A DNA stretch of 64,000 nucleotides from Euryodendron excelsum (lineage: Eukaryota > Streptophyta > Magnoliopsida > Ericales > Pentaphylacaceae), in the NCBI GenBank assembly GCA_033060915.1, contig CM065385.1, positions 19,356,001 to 19,420,000 of the forward strand, given 5' to 3'. Each line of letters begins with the position of its first letter. Position 1 is the stretch's first letter. Under the pieces are notes generated by a model. It ran no database searches and was not told where the DNA came from. It worked only from the letters and a program-made list of their open reading frames with translations. Below, piece after piece: positions 45,301-57,038 of the stretch. Made by a program: the position numbers and the translations under genes.

Positions 45301-48300
45301 TGTCGTGCCCTGGTTTTTCACACTTGAAAAAAATACACACAAGTGAAAAAAATACAGTACTTTCTTGTTAGAACTCATTCTTCTAGAAGAATGAGTGCGA
45401 CTAGGTTTGAATTAGAAATTGATTTGAATAAGAACTTTTAGAAAACAATTTGGAGTCACCACCTAACTTGATTGAGGTGAGTTAGGCCACCTAAAACTAA
45501 GTACAATCTAAACATTATACTTAGGGTTTTTGAAATCTTCCTTAAGAAAGGGTTTTTAAGAAAATAGGCTATTTGGCAACCTTTGAAAATATTTAAGCCT
45601 TTTTTGAAAATAACTCCGTTTTGGTCTTTGAAAACAGTGATTCTTGGTTCGGAGGTTGGTTACGTGTAGGGAAGACGCACTAAGCCATCACCCTACCCCG
45701 TCTTTGTGATACCTACATGTTTATTCATCATAGGTTCACTCATTCAGAATCTTTAATTAATGAATGTCCAATACTATCCACTTTTGAAACGAATTTTGAA
45801 AAGATGTTTGACATGATGCATATCATGTAAGTCCAAGAATAGAATTGAGTTTGAAAATATATTTGAAAAGAACTTGATTTGATTTTGGAAAGACTTGATT
45901 TTGATTTTGAAATGAATTTGAAAAGATAGATTTGATTTTTGAAAGAGGATATTAGAAATTGAAATTTGAGATTTGAAAATAGATTTTGGAATTAGAAATT
46001 TGAAATAGATCATGGAATTGGAAGTTTGAAAAAGGTTGTGAAAATAGAAGCTTGAAAAATGTTGTGACCGCACCTATGAGGGTTGCCTACGTATTTCTTT
46101 TTGAGAATTAGGTCAGTTGTAGTTCGGACAAGAGTCCGATTGAAAATAGACAATTTTCGGTTTTGAAAAGCTTGATTTGAAAAGATTTGGTTTGAAAAGA
46201 GTTTGATTTGAAAAAAAAAAAAAAAGGAGTTTGATTTAAACTTTAGAATAGAAGATTTGAAATCGAGATTGAACTTACACCTAGAATTGAACTTGAAAGA
46301 GGATTTGACCCTTGAAAGAGAACTTGGACTAGAATTGAAAAGATAGAGTTGAGTTTTAAGAACATTTTTAAATTTGAAATTGGAAAACCATCTTGGCTTA
46401 GAAAAGAGTTTTGAAAAAGGGTTGAACCTCCCTAACTCTTAAGGGTTAAGGTTGGACCAGGGTTTAGGTCTCCTAGGGTTTAGGTAACCTAAGATTAGAA
46501 CATGTGATTGAATTAGAAATGATTTGATTTAGGTTTGAAAAGTTCGATTTTAGAAAGTTAGATTTAGGAAAAGTTTGAATTAGAAAAGTTGGATTTAAGG
46601 AAGATTTGAAAAAGAGATTTTGATTCGATTTGAAAAACACTCGACTTGGAACGATTTGGAAAGTTAGGGTTTAGGAAAGGTTAGACTTGGAAAGCTTTGA
46701 ATTAGGAATGTTTCAAAATAGGAAAGTTCCACTTTAGAGAAGTGCCAAATTAGAAAAGTTTCATTTTTAGAAAATTTCATTTTGGGAAAGTTTTAGATTT
46801 GGAAAGATTTCAACTTTAGAAAGATTTAGAATATGGAAAGTTTTGAAATATAGAAAGATTGGAATTAAGAAAGATTTGAATTTTGGAAAGTTTTGAATTT
46901 AGAAAGCTTTGAAATTTAGAAAGGTTAGAATTAGGAAATGTTTAGAAATTAGGAAAGGTTTCATTTCTATTACGTAAAATAAAAGATTGGATTTTATTTT
47001 AAAAAATTGATGATTTGATTTGGTTTCTAGATTTAGAGGATTTGATCTAGTTCCCTAAATTGGAAGATTGGATTTTGACATGGAATTAGAAAGGTTGAAT
47101 TTTGGAAATCTAGAATTTAGAAAGCTATGATTTTGGTGTAGAAAAAAAGAGATTTTGGAAACCTAGGCTTAGATGTAGAAAAAGAAAGTTGAAAACTAGG
47201 GTTTCCTAATCATGAGTTCTAGGACTTGACTTGGACCTTAAGAACAATTTTTTTTGGAAAGTATAACTTTTGAAGGGAGTTTCTAGGAGGGAAACTTGAA
47301 GAGTGTTTTTAGAAAGTAGAATTTTGAAGAGAGCTTTTTTTTTATTTTTTATTTGGAAAGGAGTTATTAGAAAATGAATTTTTGAAGGGAATTGTTGGAA
47401 AGGAGTTTTGAAAATTTTTTTTGGAAAGTGGAACTTTTGGAAAGAAAGTTTTTAGAAGGAGATTTTTGAAAGCGTTTTAGGAAGTAGATTAGAAAAGAAG
47501 TTTGGAAAGAGATTTGAAAAAGCGATTTGGAAAGGGAATGGAATATGGACTTTTATAAGTCTCTAAAAATATCTCACTTTCCTAAAATGACTCTAACCAT
47601 AGGAAGATTAGAACTATTCTAGGATTGTGGTTTTGAAAACAACAAGGATTTGAAAATATGGACCATATTGGTCTCATTAAATATAACACTTTCCTAAAGC
47701 AACCCTAACCATGGAATGGCTAGAATCACCTTAGGATTGTGATTTTGACAAAATCGATTTTAGGGTTTACACCCAAAACTTATGTAACACTTTCCTAAAA
47801 CAATCCTAACCATGAAGTGGCTAGAATCATCTTAAGATTGTGATTTTGAAAACAAGTTTGAAAGAGGAGATTTTTAATGCAACTTTTGAAAATAAGTTTA
47901 GAAAATGATTTTGAAGAGATGTATGAGTATGATATGCACAATACAAGTAGGGTCGTGAACATACAAGGTTGACTTCACCACATAATCAAAGGGGCCGAAT
48001 CCACGTGGTCTAAGTTTGGATTGGAAGAAAGCCCCTGACACGGTGACTTTCAACTATCCTTCCTACACATGGATCGGGGATACCTTTATTTCAAGCATAC
48101 AAGAAAGGGGGAAGAAGATAGGAGATTAAAATAGAAGAAAACCCAAGTGGGTTAGGAGAGAGAAGAGAGATGGGGAATTGCATAAACGTGTATAGAAAAC
48201 CAACCTTGTGTCTTCTTTGATTTGCTTTACGTTGCTTTGGTTTGTCGAGAGCTTTGAGATTGCAGCACCTTGAGTCTTCAATGGTCAGCTTGGAGGCTCG

Positions 48301-49989
48301 TATAGGCGTGTATTGAGTGTATGTATGTTAGGGTTATAGTGTATGGGGGCTAGGGTTTGAAAAGGCCTAAGAGAACTAGGGTTTGGAGAGAGTTTGAAGT
48401 TTGTATATCGAGAGATAGAGTTTCTAGAGTAAGATTGCTGACCCTTTTTACGCTGGGGGAGACTTTGTATTTATAGACACTTTAAACCGACCTGATGCCT
48501 TTGTAGTGGCGCTAGGTTTAAAAATACACTAGCGCCACTAGGAGGGGCGCTAACCAGTTAAGAAACCTTTTAAGGCGGCAAAAAACATATCTTCAACCCT
48601 TGATACGCAAGGCAGAAGATTTAGACGCCTATCTTAGTGACTACCATGCATTTTTTGGCTTGGCTCCATTAGGAATGACTCTGGAACGGTTGAGAATGTT
48701 CTAGAAAGCTAGGAATGGTTTAAAAGGCCAGAAATGGGTGAAAACCCCTGAAATAGTGTCCTAGGGGTAACGGACTTGAAAAAAGGGTTACAATTGTCGA
48801 CCAAGCTTTTAGGGGCAAAACAGTCAACTAGACTGAAAAACTACCGGAATGGACTCAGAATGGCTCATAAGAGGACTTAAAAGTTGGAAACACTATTCAG
48901 AGTGTTCCAAGGGAGTGCCGGTTTGATACCTAGAGCCAGTGTGGTTGGAAAAGGCGACCGGGCCACCAGGGGCAAAATGGTCATTTTACATCGGGTTTGT
49001 CAGAATTGACTTGGAATGATCTAGAAAGGTAGTGAAAGGTCAGAAATACTATAAGAAGCATTATCGGGAGGTTATCAATTTGATACTCAGAGTTGGTGTG
49101 GTTCCCGAAGGGACCAGGATGCCCGGGGTAAAATGGTCATTTTGACCGAATGGTCCCGGAATTAGCCTGGAATCAACTGCAAGGCACTTAAACATGCCGG
49201 ATCGTCTTTGGAATGATCTTGGAAGGGTGGACTTACCATTCTGAGGGCTTAGGTACTTTCTCAAGAAACGTGCCGGAAAAGCAGTAGTTTGGTTATTTTT
49301 TACCAGAGTGGGCTAGCAAACACTAGTGTTGACCTGGGTTTTGAGTGTTTCCATCACTCTGAGGTCTATGACAAGTTGGTTTCCAAATATATCTCATCCT
49401 TTGGTAAACGTGTCATAGCCAAGAAGCGAGTTCAATCCTATGACATAGGGGGTTTGTTGGCAATTTCCAATGTTGACCTGTTTACTAGTGTTTCCGCCAC
49501 TTTAACGGTTGCGACGTGCCGAATAATGGATATTCTTCATTAGCGGGTGAGTAGGCGCCAAAGGTGGACCGTTCTACCATCTTGAGGACTTGGGTTTCGT
49601 CCCGATCGAAGGGTTTGAAGGGACTTATCGTTCTGAAATGTTTTCTCAAAAAATGTGCTGGATAGGATGGTCTTAACGTCTGAGGGACTAACTTTCTTGA
49701 AAGGCGTGCCAGTTTTGCTTTGAATTGGAATTAGACTTGAAATTGAATTTGAGATTGAAATGGAGATTTACCTTCTTTAGGAAGACGTGCCAACTGGAAT
49801 GGGACAAAGCAATGCCACAAGGGCGTTTTGGTCATTTTACTTTTGTTGGGCCTAGCGGGCCCGCAAAGCGATGGATTAATTGAATTGAGTTTGAAAATTT
49901 TGATTTGAACTTAAACATGTCCATGTCAATTTGGATATGAGTCCGGTCGGACCAGAGATTGCCAAGCGGGTAAAAATGGGGTGCTTACA
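45301..49989 (-). mobile_element. Giant solo LTR, minus strand, with perfect duplications
   Basis: A 4,689-bp segment reading TGTCGTGCCC...GGTGCTTACA, the reverse-complement layout of the LTR at 18297-24214, flanked by CCCCA at 45296-45300 and 49990-49994. No primer-binding site or coding region adjoins it, so it is a solo LTR. It carries the minus-strand TATA box (48467-48476) and a GA-rich tract (about 45900-47560), but in place of the 23-copy array only a few scattered diverged monomers (about 49210-49290, 49620-49690, 49760-49800). Confidence 0.92.
48467..48476 (-). promoter_or_regulatory. TATA box of the minus-strand solo LTR
   Basis: CTATAAATAC on the minus strand, in the same context as the TATA boxes of the other giant LTRs. 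Confidence 0.65.
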
Positions 49990-50647
49990 CCCCACTGTTG
50001 TTGATTCCACTAGAGCAAAGCCTAAGGACACTAAGTCTTTGTTTATGAACCTATTAAAGCAAACCCTGAGGTAACTACCCATATTAGTTTGGTGCTTAAC
50101 TTGCTAAAAGGAATGAAGGAGCATCAAGACTCCATGCTTGAAAATTAAATTCCAAATTAGACAATGGTATTGCAAGGATGATGATTGTGGAAAAGAAAGT
50201 GATGAGACTGAGCAAAGAAGTAAAGGCAATGAAGAAAGGGGTGTTAAGGAGGAAATTGAGATAGCTTTCAATCAAGATCCATCCCCTACAAGAATTGTTA
50301 CAAATAGCAACTCTTCTGAGTTATTTGGAGAAGATGATAAAGACGCCTCTGGTTCTGAAAATGATTAAACTGCTGGGGAAGAATCCAACAAGGTGGAAGC
50401 AGTTGAAGGAAAAGAGATTAAGAAGGAAATAGAAGAAGCTATGCAAGTTGAAGAAGAAGGGAAAGAGGACTAAGTTGGAAAGGAAACTGGGGAAGAAAGA
50501 GACGCAGAGATAGAGGAAGCTGATGCTAAACCCTCTCCTACTGATTCTTCTCCCAAAACATCATCTAAACCATCCTTTAAATCTTCTTCTAAACCATTCT
50601 CTAGGATCTATGGTCTAAGAGAAAGACCTTATGAGATCAGATATCAT

Positions 50648-52792
50648 CCAGCAGTTTTTAGAGATCAGATAGTCTCTAGAATGAACGCACATCGTCAAAG
50701 TGATGAAAACACTCACCAACATCATAACTGTCAGAGTGGCGGTAACACTCACAAACAGATTGATATTGGGAATTGCCAACAAACCCCCTATGTCATAGGA
50801 CTGAACAAGCCTCTTGGCCGTGACACATTTATCGAAAGACGGGATACCTTTGGAAACCAACTCGTCACACACTGTTAGAGTGGTGGAAATACACAAAACT
50901 TGGGTCAATACCAGTGCCTGCTAGTTCACTCTGGTGAAAAATAACCAAACTGTCCCTTGGGCCCTCCTAGCATGCTTCTCGAGAAAGTACGTAAGTCTTT
51001 ATAGCGGTAAGTCCACCCTTCCAAAATTGTCCTAAAGACAATCTAGCATGTTCAAGTGCTTTCCAGTTGCTTTCGTATCGATTCCAAGAGCAGCCAGTCA
51101 ATAGTATTCCTAACCTTCTAACACCTTTCTGGACCATTTTGAGTCTATTCTAGTAAGCCTAGTGTAAAATGACCATTTTGCCCCTGGTAGGCCAGTCGCC
51201 TTTTGTAACCACATCGGCTATAGGTATCAAACTGACAATCTCTTAGAACACTCTCAATAGTATTTCCAACCCTCTATCCTTCTCGTGGGTCACTCTAGAT
51301 CCATTCCGGTGTTTTCCCAATTCAAATGATTGTTTTGACCCTAGTGGGCCGGTCAACCTTTTCAATTATCCCAGCATTGTTACTCAAGCCAGTTACTTCC
51401 GGGACACTCTTTTAAGGGTTCCCGTCCATTCCTGGCCAAATCTGGTACATGAAACCTTCCGAATCATTCATGGACCTTTCGGAGTCACTTTTAGTGGAGC
51501 TAAGCCAAAAATTGCATGGTAGTCACTACGACATGCGCCCAAATCTTTTGCCTTACGTCCCAAGGGTCAAATGACACATTTCTTACTGCCTTAAAACTTA
51601 CTTAAGTGGCTGGCGCCACTAGTAGTGGTGTCAAGCTTAAAATTGCATTGGCCTCACTACAACAGGTGCCAGTTCCTATTCAATTTGCCTATAAATACAG
51701 ACCGTCCCCTTGCATAGTTTAGGTTTGCAAACTCAGTCTAGAAACTCTACCTCTCTAAAAACAGAGCTTGAATTATCTCAAAACCCTAATCCTCTCAAAC
51801 CCTAGCTTCCGTACACTCAAACCCTAGCCTCTAAATCCATTGAAGGTCAAGTGCTGCATCTTCAAGGCTCTCAAAGTTCTAGTCAAGTAAAGCAAACAAA
51901 GCAATCAAAGTAAGAAGAATATAAGGTAGGCTTTCAATTTAGTTTATGCAAATCCCCCCCCCCCTTCCCCTTCTCTTTTCTCTCCTAACCTACTTGAGTT
52001 TTCTTTTATTTTAATCCCCATCTTCTACCTGCTCTTTGCCATACTTGAAACAAGGGACTTCCCAGTTCATGCCTAGGAAGAATTGTTGAAGGTCACCGTG
52101 CTAGGGGCTTTCTTTAAATTCAACCTAAGATGGTGTGGGTTTGGCCCTCTTGATTATGTGGTGAAGCCTAACCTTTTATGTTCACAACCCTATTGCATTG
52201 TGCTTATCATGTTCATACATTGTATTTAAAGTTGTTTTCAAACTTGCGTCAAAGTACTCTTTCAAAACTTGCATTCAGAACCTCTTTCTTTCAAACTTGT
52301 TTTCAAAACCACACTTCTAAAATGATTCTAGTCATTCCATGGTTAGGTTTTTTTTAGAAAAGTGTTATATTTAATGTGACTATCAAGGTCCAAATTTAGG
52401 TTCAAACCCTAAATTATTTTTATCAAACCCACAATCTCGAGATGATTTTAGCCATTCCGTAGTTAGGGTTATTTTAGGAAAGTGTTACATTCAAAGTGAT
52501 CATTATGATCCATAATTCAAACCCTAGTTGTTGTTGAAATCATAACCCTAGAATGGTTCTAACTTTTTCATGGTTAGAATCGTTTTAGGAAAGTGGGATA
52601 TTCAAGAGACTTGTAAAAGTTTATATTCAAACCCCTTTCCAAATAGTTTTTGCAAACCTTCTTCTTAAAAACTCGTTTTAAAGATCTACTTTCCAAAAAC
52701 CCTTGGTCTTGGAGTCCAAGTCAAAATCCTAGAATCCATGATTTTAAGAAACCCCAATTCTTTTCTTAAAATCATGATTTTCTAGTTGTCTT
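50648..52792 (+). mobile_element. Plus-strand fragment of a giant LTR
   Basis: This stretch parallels the middle of the giant LTRs in plus orientation: dispersed GGTAAGTCCACCC-type monomers, GGGCCGGTCAACC blocks, a TATA box (51690-51697), a leader with AAACCCTAG motifs and AACCATGTGGGTTCGGCC-like landmarks. It lacks both LTR termini. The left break lies near 50648, next to the split ORF's acidic tail, and the right break near 52792, before most of the pyrimidine-rich tract. It is therefore an internal fragment, not an independent insertion with ends. Confidence 0.75.
51690..51697 (+). promoter_or_regulatory. TATA box of the LTR fragment
   Basis: TATAAATA followed by CAGACCG, matching the promoter context of the family. 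Confidence 0.65.
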
Positions 52793-52976
52793 AGTGCTTT
52801 AATGACAAATTTAATGTAAGATAGAATGATTGAATGTGAATTGAATGCAAACAATGACATGTTTTTGAAATAGCCTTGAAAATTTTGATTTGGAAAATTT
52901 TGAAGTGGATAGATTAATCAAAGACTGTGGATGAGTGAGGTGAAAAGACATGACAATGGCCTAACCCTCTAAGCTA
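52793..52976 (-). other. Short leader remnant of the minus-strand giant-LTR element
   Basis: About 180 bases directly downstream (minus strand) of the primer-binding site, without coding content. It ends abruptly where the plus-strand LTR fragment begins. Confidence 0.55.
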
Positions 52977-52993
52977 CCCCAGTGGAGTCGCCA
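52977..52993 (-). promoter_or_regulatory. Primer-binding site of the giant-LTR family
   Basis: On the minus strand, TGGCGACTCCACTGGGG begins two bases after the LTR end (GACA, then GC). TGGCGACTC-type sites are what I recall for plant Tat/Ogre-like gypsy elements, with a tRNA-Arg primer. This is the only copy in the window that still has an adjoining internal region. Confidence 0.72.
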
Positions 52994-55900
52994 GCTGTCG
53001 CACCTTGATTTTTTGCACTCGAGGAAAATACACACGATTGAAAAAAACACGGTACTCTCTCATTAGAACTCATCCTCCTAGAAGGACGAGTGCAACTAGG
53101 TTTGAATTAGAAATTGATTTGATTAAGGGCTTTTGGAAAAAGATTGGAGTCTCCACCTAACTTAATTGAGGTGAGTTAGTTCACCTAAAACTAAGTGCAA
53201 TCCAAAAATCACACTTAGGGTTTTTGAAAAGGTTTTGAAAACTTCCTCAAGAGAGGATTTTTAAGAAAAATAGGTTGTTTGGTAACTTTTGGAAGTTTTA
53301 AGCCCTTTTTGAAAATAACTCTGTTTTGGTCTTTGAAAACAATAATTCTAAGTTTGGAGGTTGGTTACGTGTAGGGAAGATATCCTAAAATCATCACCTT
53401 ACGCCGCCCTTTCAGTACCTACATGTCTATTCACCCTAGGTTCACTCATTTGGAATCTTTTATTAATAAATGTTCAATTATATCCACTTTTAAAAGAACT
53501 TTAGAAAGAAAGTTAGTATGATGCATGACATGCAAGTGCAAGAAAAGAATTTGATTTTGAAAAATAGATTTGAAAGACTTGATTTTGAGAATATATTTGA
53601 AAAGACTTGATTTGAAATTAAAAAGAAAGCTTAGAAATTGGAATTGAATATTTGAAAATAGATTTTAGAATTAGAAACTTGAAAATTATGAAATTGGGAA
53701 TTTGAAAAAGGTTATGACCGCACCCATGAGGGTTGTCTACGTATCCCTTTGTTGGGAACCAAGTCAGTTGTAGTTCGGACAAGAGTCCGATTGAAAAGAA
53801 ACACTTCTAAGTTTTTGAAAAGTTTGATTTGAAAAGATTTGTTTATGAAAGATTTCGATTTGAAAAAAAGGATTTGATTTGGACTTGAATAGCAGATTTG
53901 AAATTGAAATATTGAGTTTGATTTGAAAAGATGAAACTCGGGAAAACAACTTGGACTTGATTTGGGAAAAAAAGAGTTAAGTTTTGAAAACATTTTGACT
54001 TAGATTGAAGTTGGAAAACCATCTTGGTTTAGAAAGGAGTTCTAGAAAGGAGTTGAAGCTTCCTAACTTGGGATTAGGGTTGAACTAGAGTTTAGGTACC
54101 CTAGGGTTTAGTATCCTAGGGTTGGAACATGTCGTTGAATTAGGAATGTTTGATTTAGATTTGAAATGTTTGATTTTAGAAAGTTGGATTTAGGAAAGGT
54201 CGAATTAGGAAAATCGGATTTAAGGAAGAGTTGAAAAGATATTTGATTTGATTTAGAAAAACTTGACTTAATCACTTGATTTGAATGAATTTAGAAAGTT
54301 AGGTTTAGGAAATACTAGATTTCAGAAATCTTTGAATTTAGAAAAGTTTCAAAATAGGAAAGTTTGGTTTTAGGAAAGTGCCATATTAGGAAAGTTTTAT
54401 TTTAGGAAAGTTTCATTTTAAGAAAGTTTTGAATTTAGAAAGATGTGAACTTTGGAAAGTTTTGAATTTAGAAAGATGTGAACTTTGGAAAGTTTTGAAT
54501 TTAGAAAGATTTAATTCCTATTTGCTAAAGTAGAAGATTAGATTTTATTTCTAAAAATAGATGATTTGATTTAGTTTCTAAAATTAGAGAATTTGATTTA
54601 GTTTCCTAAACAGGAAGGTTTTATCTAGTTTTCTAATTTGAAAGATTGGATTTGACATGGAATTGGAAAGGTTGAGTTTTGAAAATCTTGGATTTGGAAA
54701 AATATGATCTGGTGTAGAAAATGAGATCTTGGAGATCTAAGATTTGATGTAGAAAATAATTTTTGGAAACCTATGATTTGAGGCAAAATAAGAAGTCACG
54801 ATTTTAGGAAAGAGAACTAGAGCTTCCTAATCATGGAACCATGGGCTTGACTTCGACTCCAAGAAAAAGAGTTTTTGGAAAGGAGATCTTTGAAAGAAGT
54901 TTCTAGGAAAAAGATTTTTGAAGGGAGTTTTTAGAAAATGGATTTTGGAAGAGAGCTTTTGGAAATGAGTTTGAAAAGCAATTTGGAAAGGAATTTGAAT
55001 ATGGACTTTTTGAAAATCTTTTGAATATTCCACTTTCCTAAAACAATTCTAACCATGAAATGGTTAGAACCATTCTAAGTTAGTGGTTTTAAATACAACA
55101 TGGATTTGAAATCTGGACCAATATGGTCATATTGAATATCACACTTTCTTAAAATGATCATAACCATGGAATGACTAAAATCATCTTAAGAATGTGGTTT
55201 TGAGGAAAAACAATTAGGGTTTACACTCAAAATATGGACCTTGATGGTCATAATGAATATAACACTTTCCTAAAATAACCCTAACCACGGAATGGCTAAA
55301 ATTACTTTAGGATTGTGATTTTGACAGCAAGTTTGAAAAAGAGATTTTGAATGCAAGTTTTGAAAAAGTATTTTGTTGCAAGTTTGAAAACAAGTTTGAA
55401 TACATGAATGAATATAATATGCATAATGCAAGAAGGGTCGTGAACGTACAAGGTTAGGTTTCACCACATAATCAAGGGGGCCGAATCCACACGGTCTAAG
55501 GTTGAACTAGAAGAAAGCCCCTAACACAATGACTTTCAATAGTCCTTCCTACACATGAATCGGGGAGTCCCTTGTTACAAAATTGCAAGAAAGGGGGGTA
55601 GACGATGGGGGATTAAAATAAAAGAAAACCCAACTAAGTTAGGAGGAAGAAGAGAGAGGGGGGTATTACATAAATTTAAAGAGAGAGCCTACCTTGTCTT
55701 CTTCTTGTTTTGCTTGCTTTATTTGTTTTGCTTTACTTGGGCTTCGAAAGCTTCGAACTTGCAGCACTTTGAGTCTTCAATGGATGCTTGTATTTCAGTG
55801 TATAGAGCGCATGGATGTTAGGGTTTAAATGTATGGAGGCTAGGGTTTGAAGGGAATAGAGAGGGATAGGGTTTGGAGAAACTTCGAGCTCTGTATTTTG

Positions 55901-57038
55901 AAAAGCAGAGTTTTTGGACTGAGTTTGTGGGCCCTTTTCACGTAGTGGGAGGTTCTATATTTATAGGCAGCTAATTGACCTGGCGCTTGTTGCAGTGGCA
56001 CCAAGGTAAATTTCCTATTAGGCCATGCCATTTATTGGCTGCAAGTACTACTAGTGGTACTAGCCAGTTAAGAAAGCTTTTAAGGCAACAAGAAATGTAT
56101 CTTTCGAACCTTGATACGTAAGGCAAAAGATTTGGGTGTCTGTACAAGTGACTACCATGCAATTTTTGGCTTGACTTCACTAGGAGTGACTCCGGAAGAT
56201 CCGATAATATTCCCAGAGGCCGGGAATGATCTAGAAGGCCGAAAATGGGTAGAAACCCTTGAAATAGTGTTCCGGAGGTAACAAGCTTGAAAAATAATGT
56301 CAAGATGTTTGGAAAGGCCGACCGGCCCCTAGGGGTAAAATAGTCAATCGAACTACAAACGTACCAGAATGGACTTGGAATGACCCATGCGAAGGCTTGA
56401 AGATTATAAACACTATCTCAAGTGTTACAGGGGATTGCCGGTTTGATACCCAGAGCTGGTTTGGCTAGAGAAGGCGATCAGCCCACTAGAGGTAAAACGG
56501 TCATTTTGTATCGGGTTCATTAGAATGGACTCGAAATATTTCGAAAATGTGCTAGAAGATTGGGATTACTATTAGAAGCATCCTCAAGAGGTTACTGGTT
56601 TGATACTGAGAGCCGGTGTTGTTCACAGAGGCATTCGGGTGCCTAGGGGCAAAATGGTTATTTTGACCGGATGGTCACAGAATTGGTCCAAAATTGACTT
56701 GAAGGAATTTGAACATGCTGGATTGTCTTTAGGACAATCTTGGAAAGGTGAATTTACCATTCTGTGAACTTAGGTATTTTCTCAAGAAACGTGCTAAAAA
56801 AGGCCCAAGGGATAGTTTGGTCATTTTTCACTAGAATGGGCTAGCAGGCACTAGTATTGACCTGGGTTTTGAGTGTTTCCATCATTCTGACGGTCTGTGA
56901 CGAGTTGGTTTCCAAAAGTATCTCGTCATTTGGTAAACGTGTCACAGTCAAGAGGCGAGTTTGGTCCCATAACATAAGGGTTTTATTGGCAATTTCTAAT
57001 GTTGACCTGTTTGTGAGTGTTTCCGCCACTCTGACAGT

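Larger units (their letters stand above)
44431..50648 (+). pseudogene. Plant retrotransposon-associated ORF (Transposase_32-like), split by a giant LTR
   Basis: From ATG 44431 the plus strand encodes a basic N-terminus (EKRKKEKRK...KKRKEKE), then a domain like the plant transposon protein family Pfam calls Transposase_32: RWMSLATIRGNTYPELVRHFYANL, KGKISITKSVLGEVLDI, later FEYVSDSKLFLLHIYINEQIV and SSLPYGMMLTKISKHFGIDLVGE. At 45296-45300 it is cut by a minus-strand LTR (45301-49989) with CCCCA duplications; after it the frame resumes as CCC ACT GTT GTT GAT and leads into a Glu/Lys-rich acidic tail to about 50648. Other damage: frameshifts near 44480, 44995 and 50080, and several stops. Such ORFs occur as extra genes in some plant gypsy elements; their function is not established. 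Confidence 0.72.
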
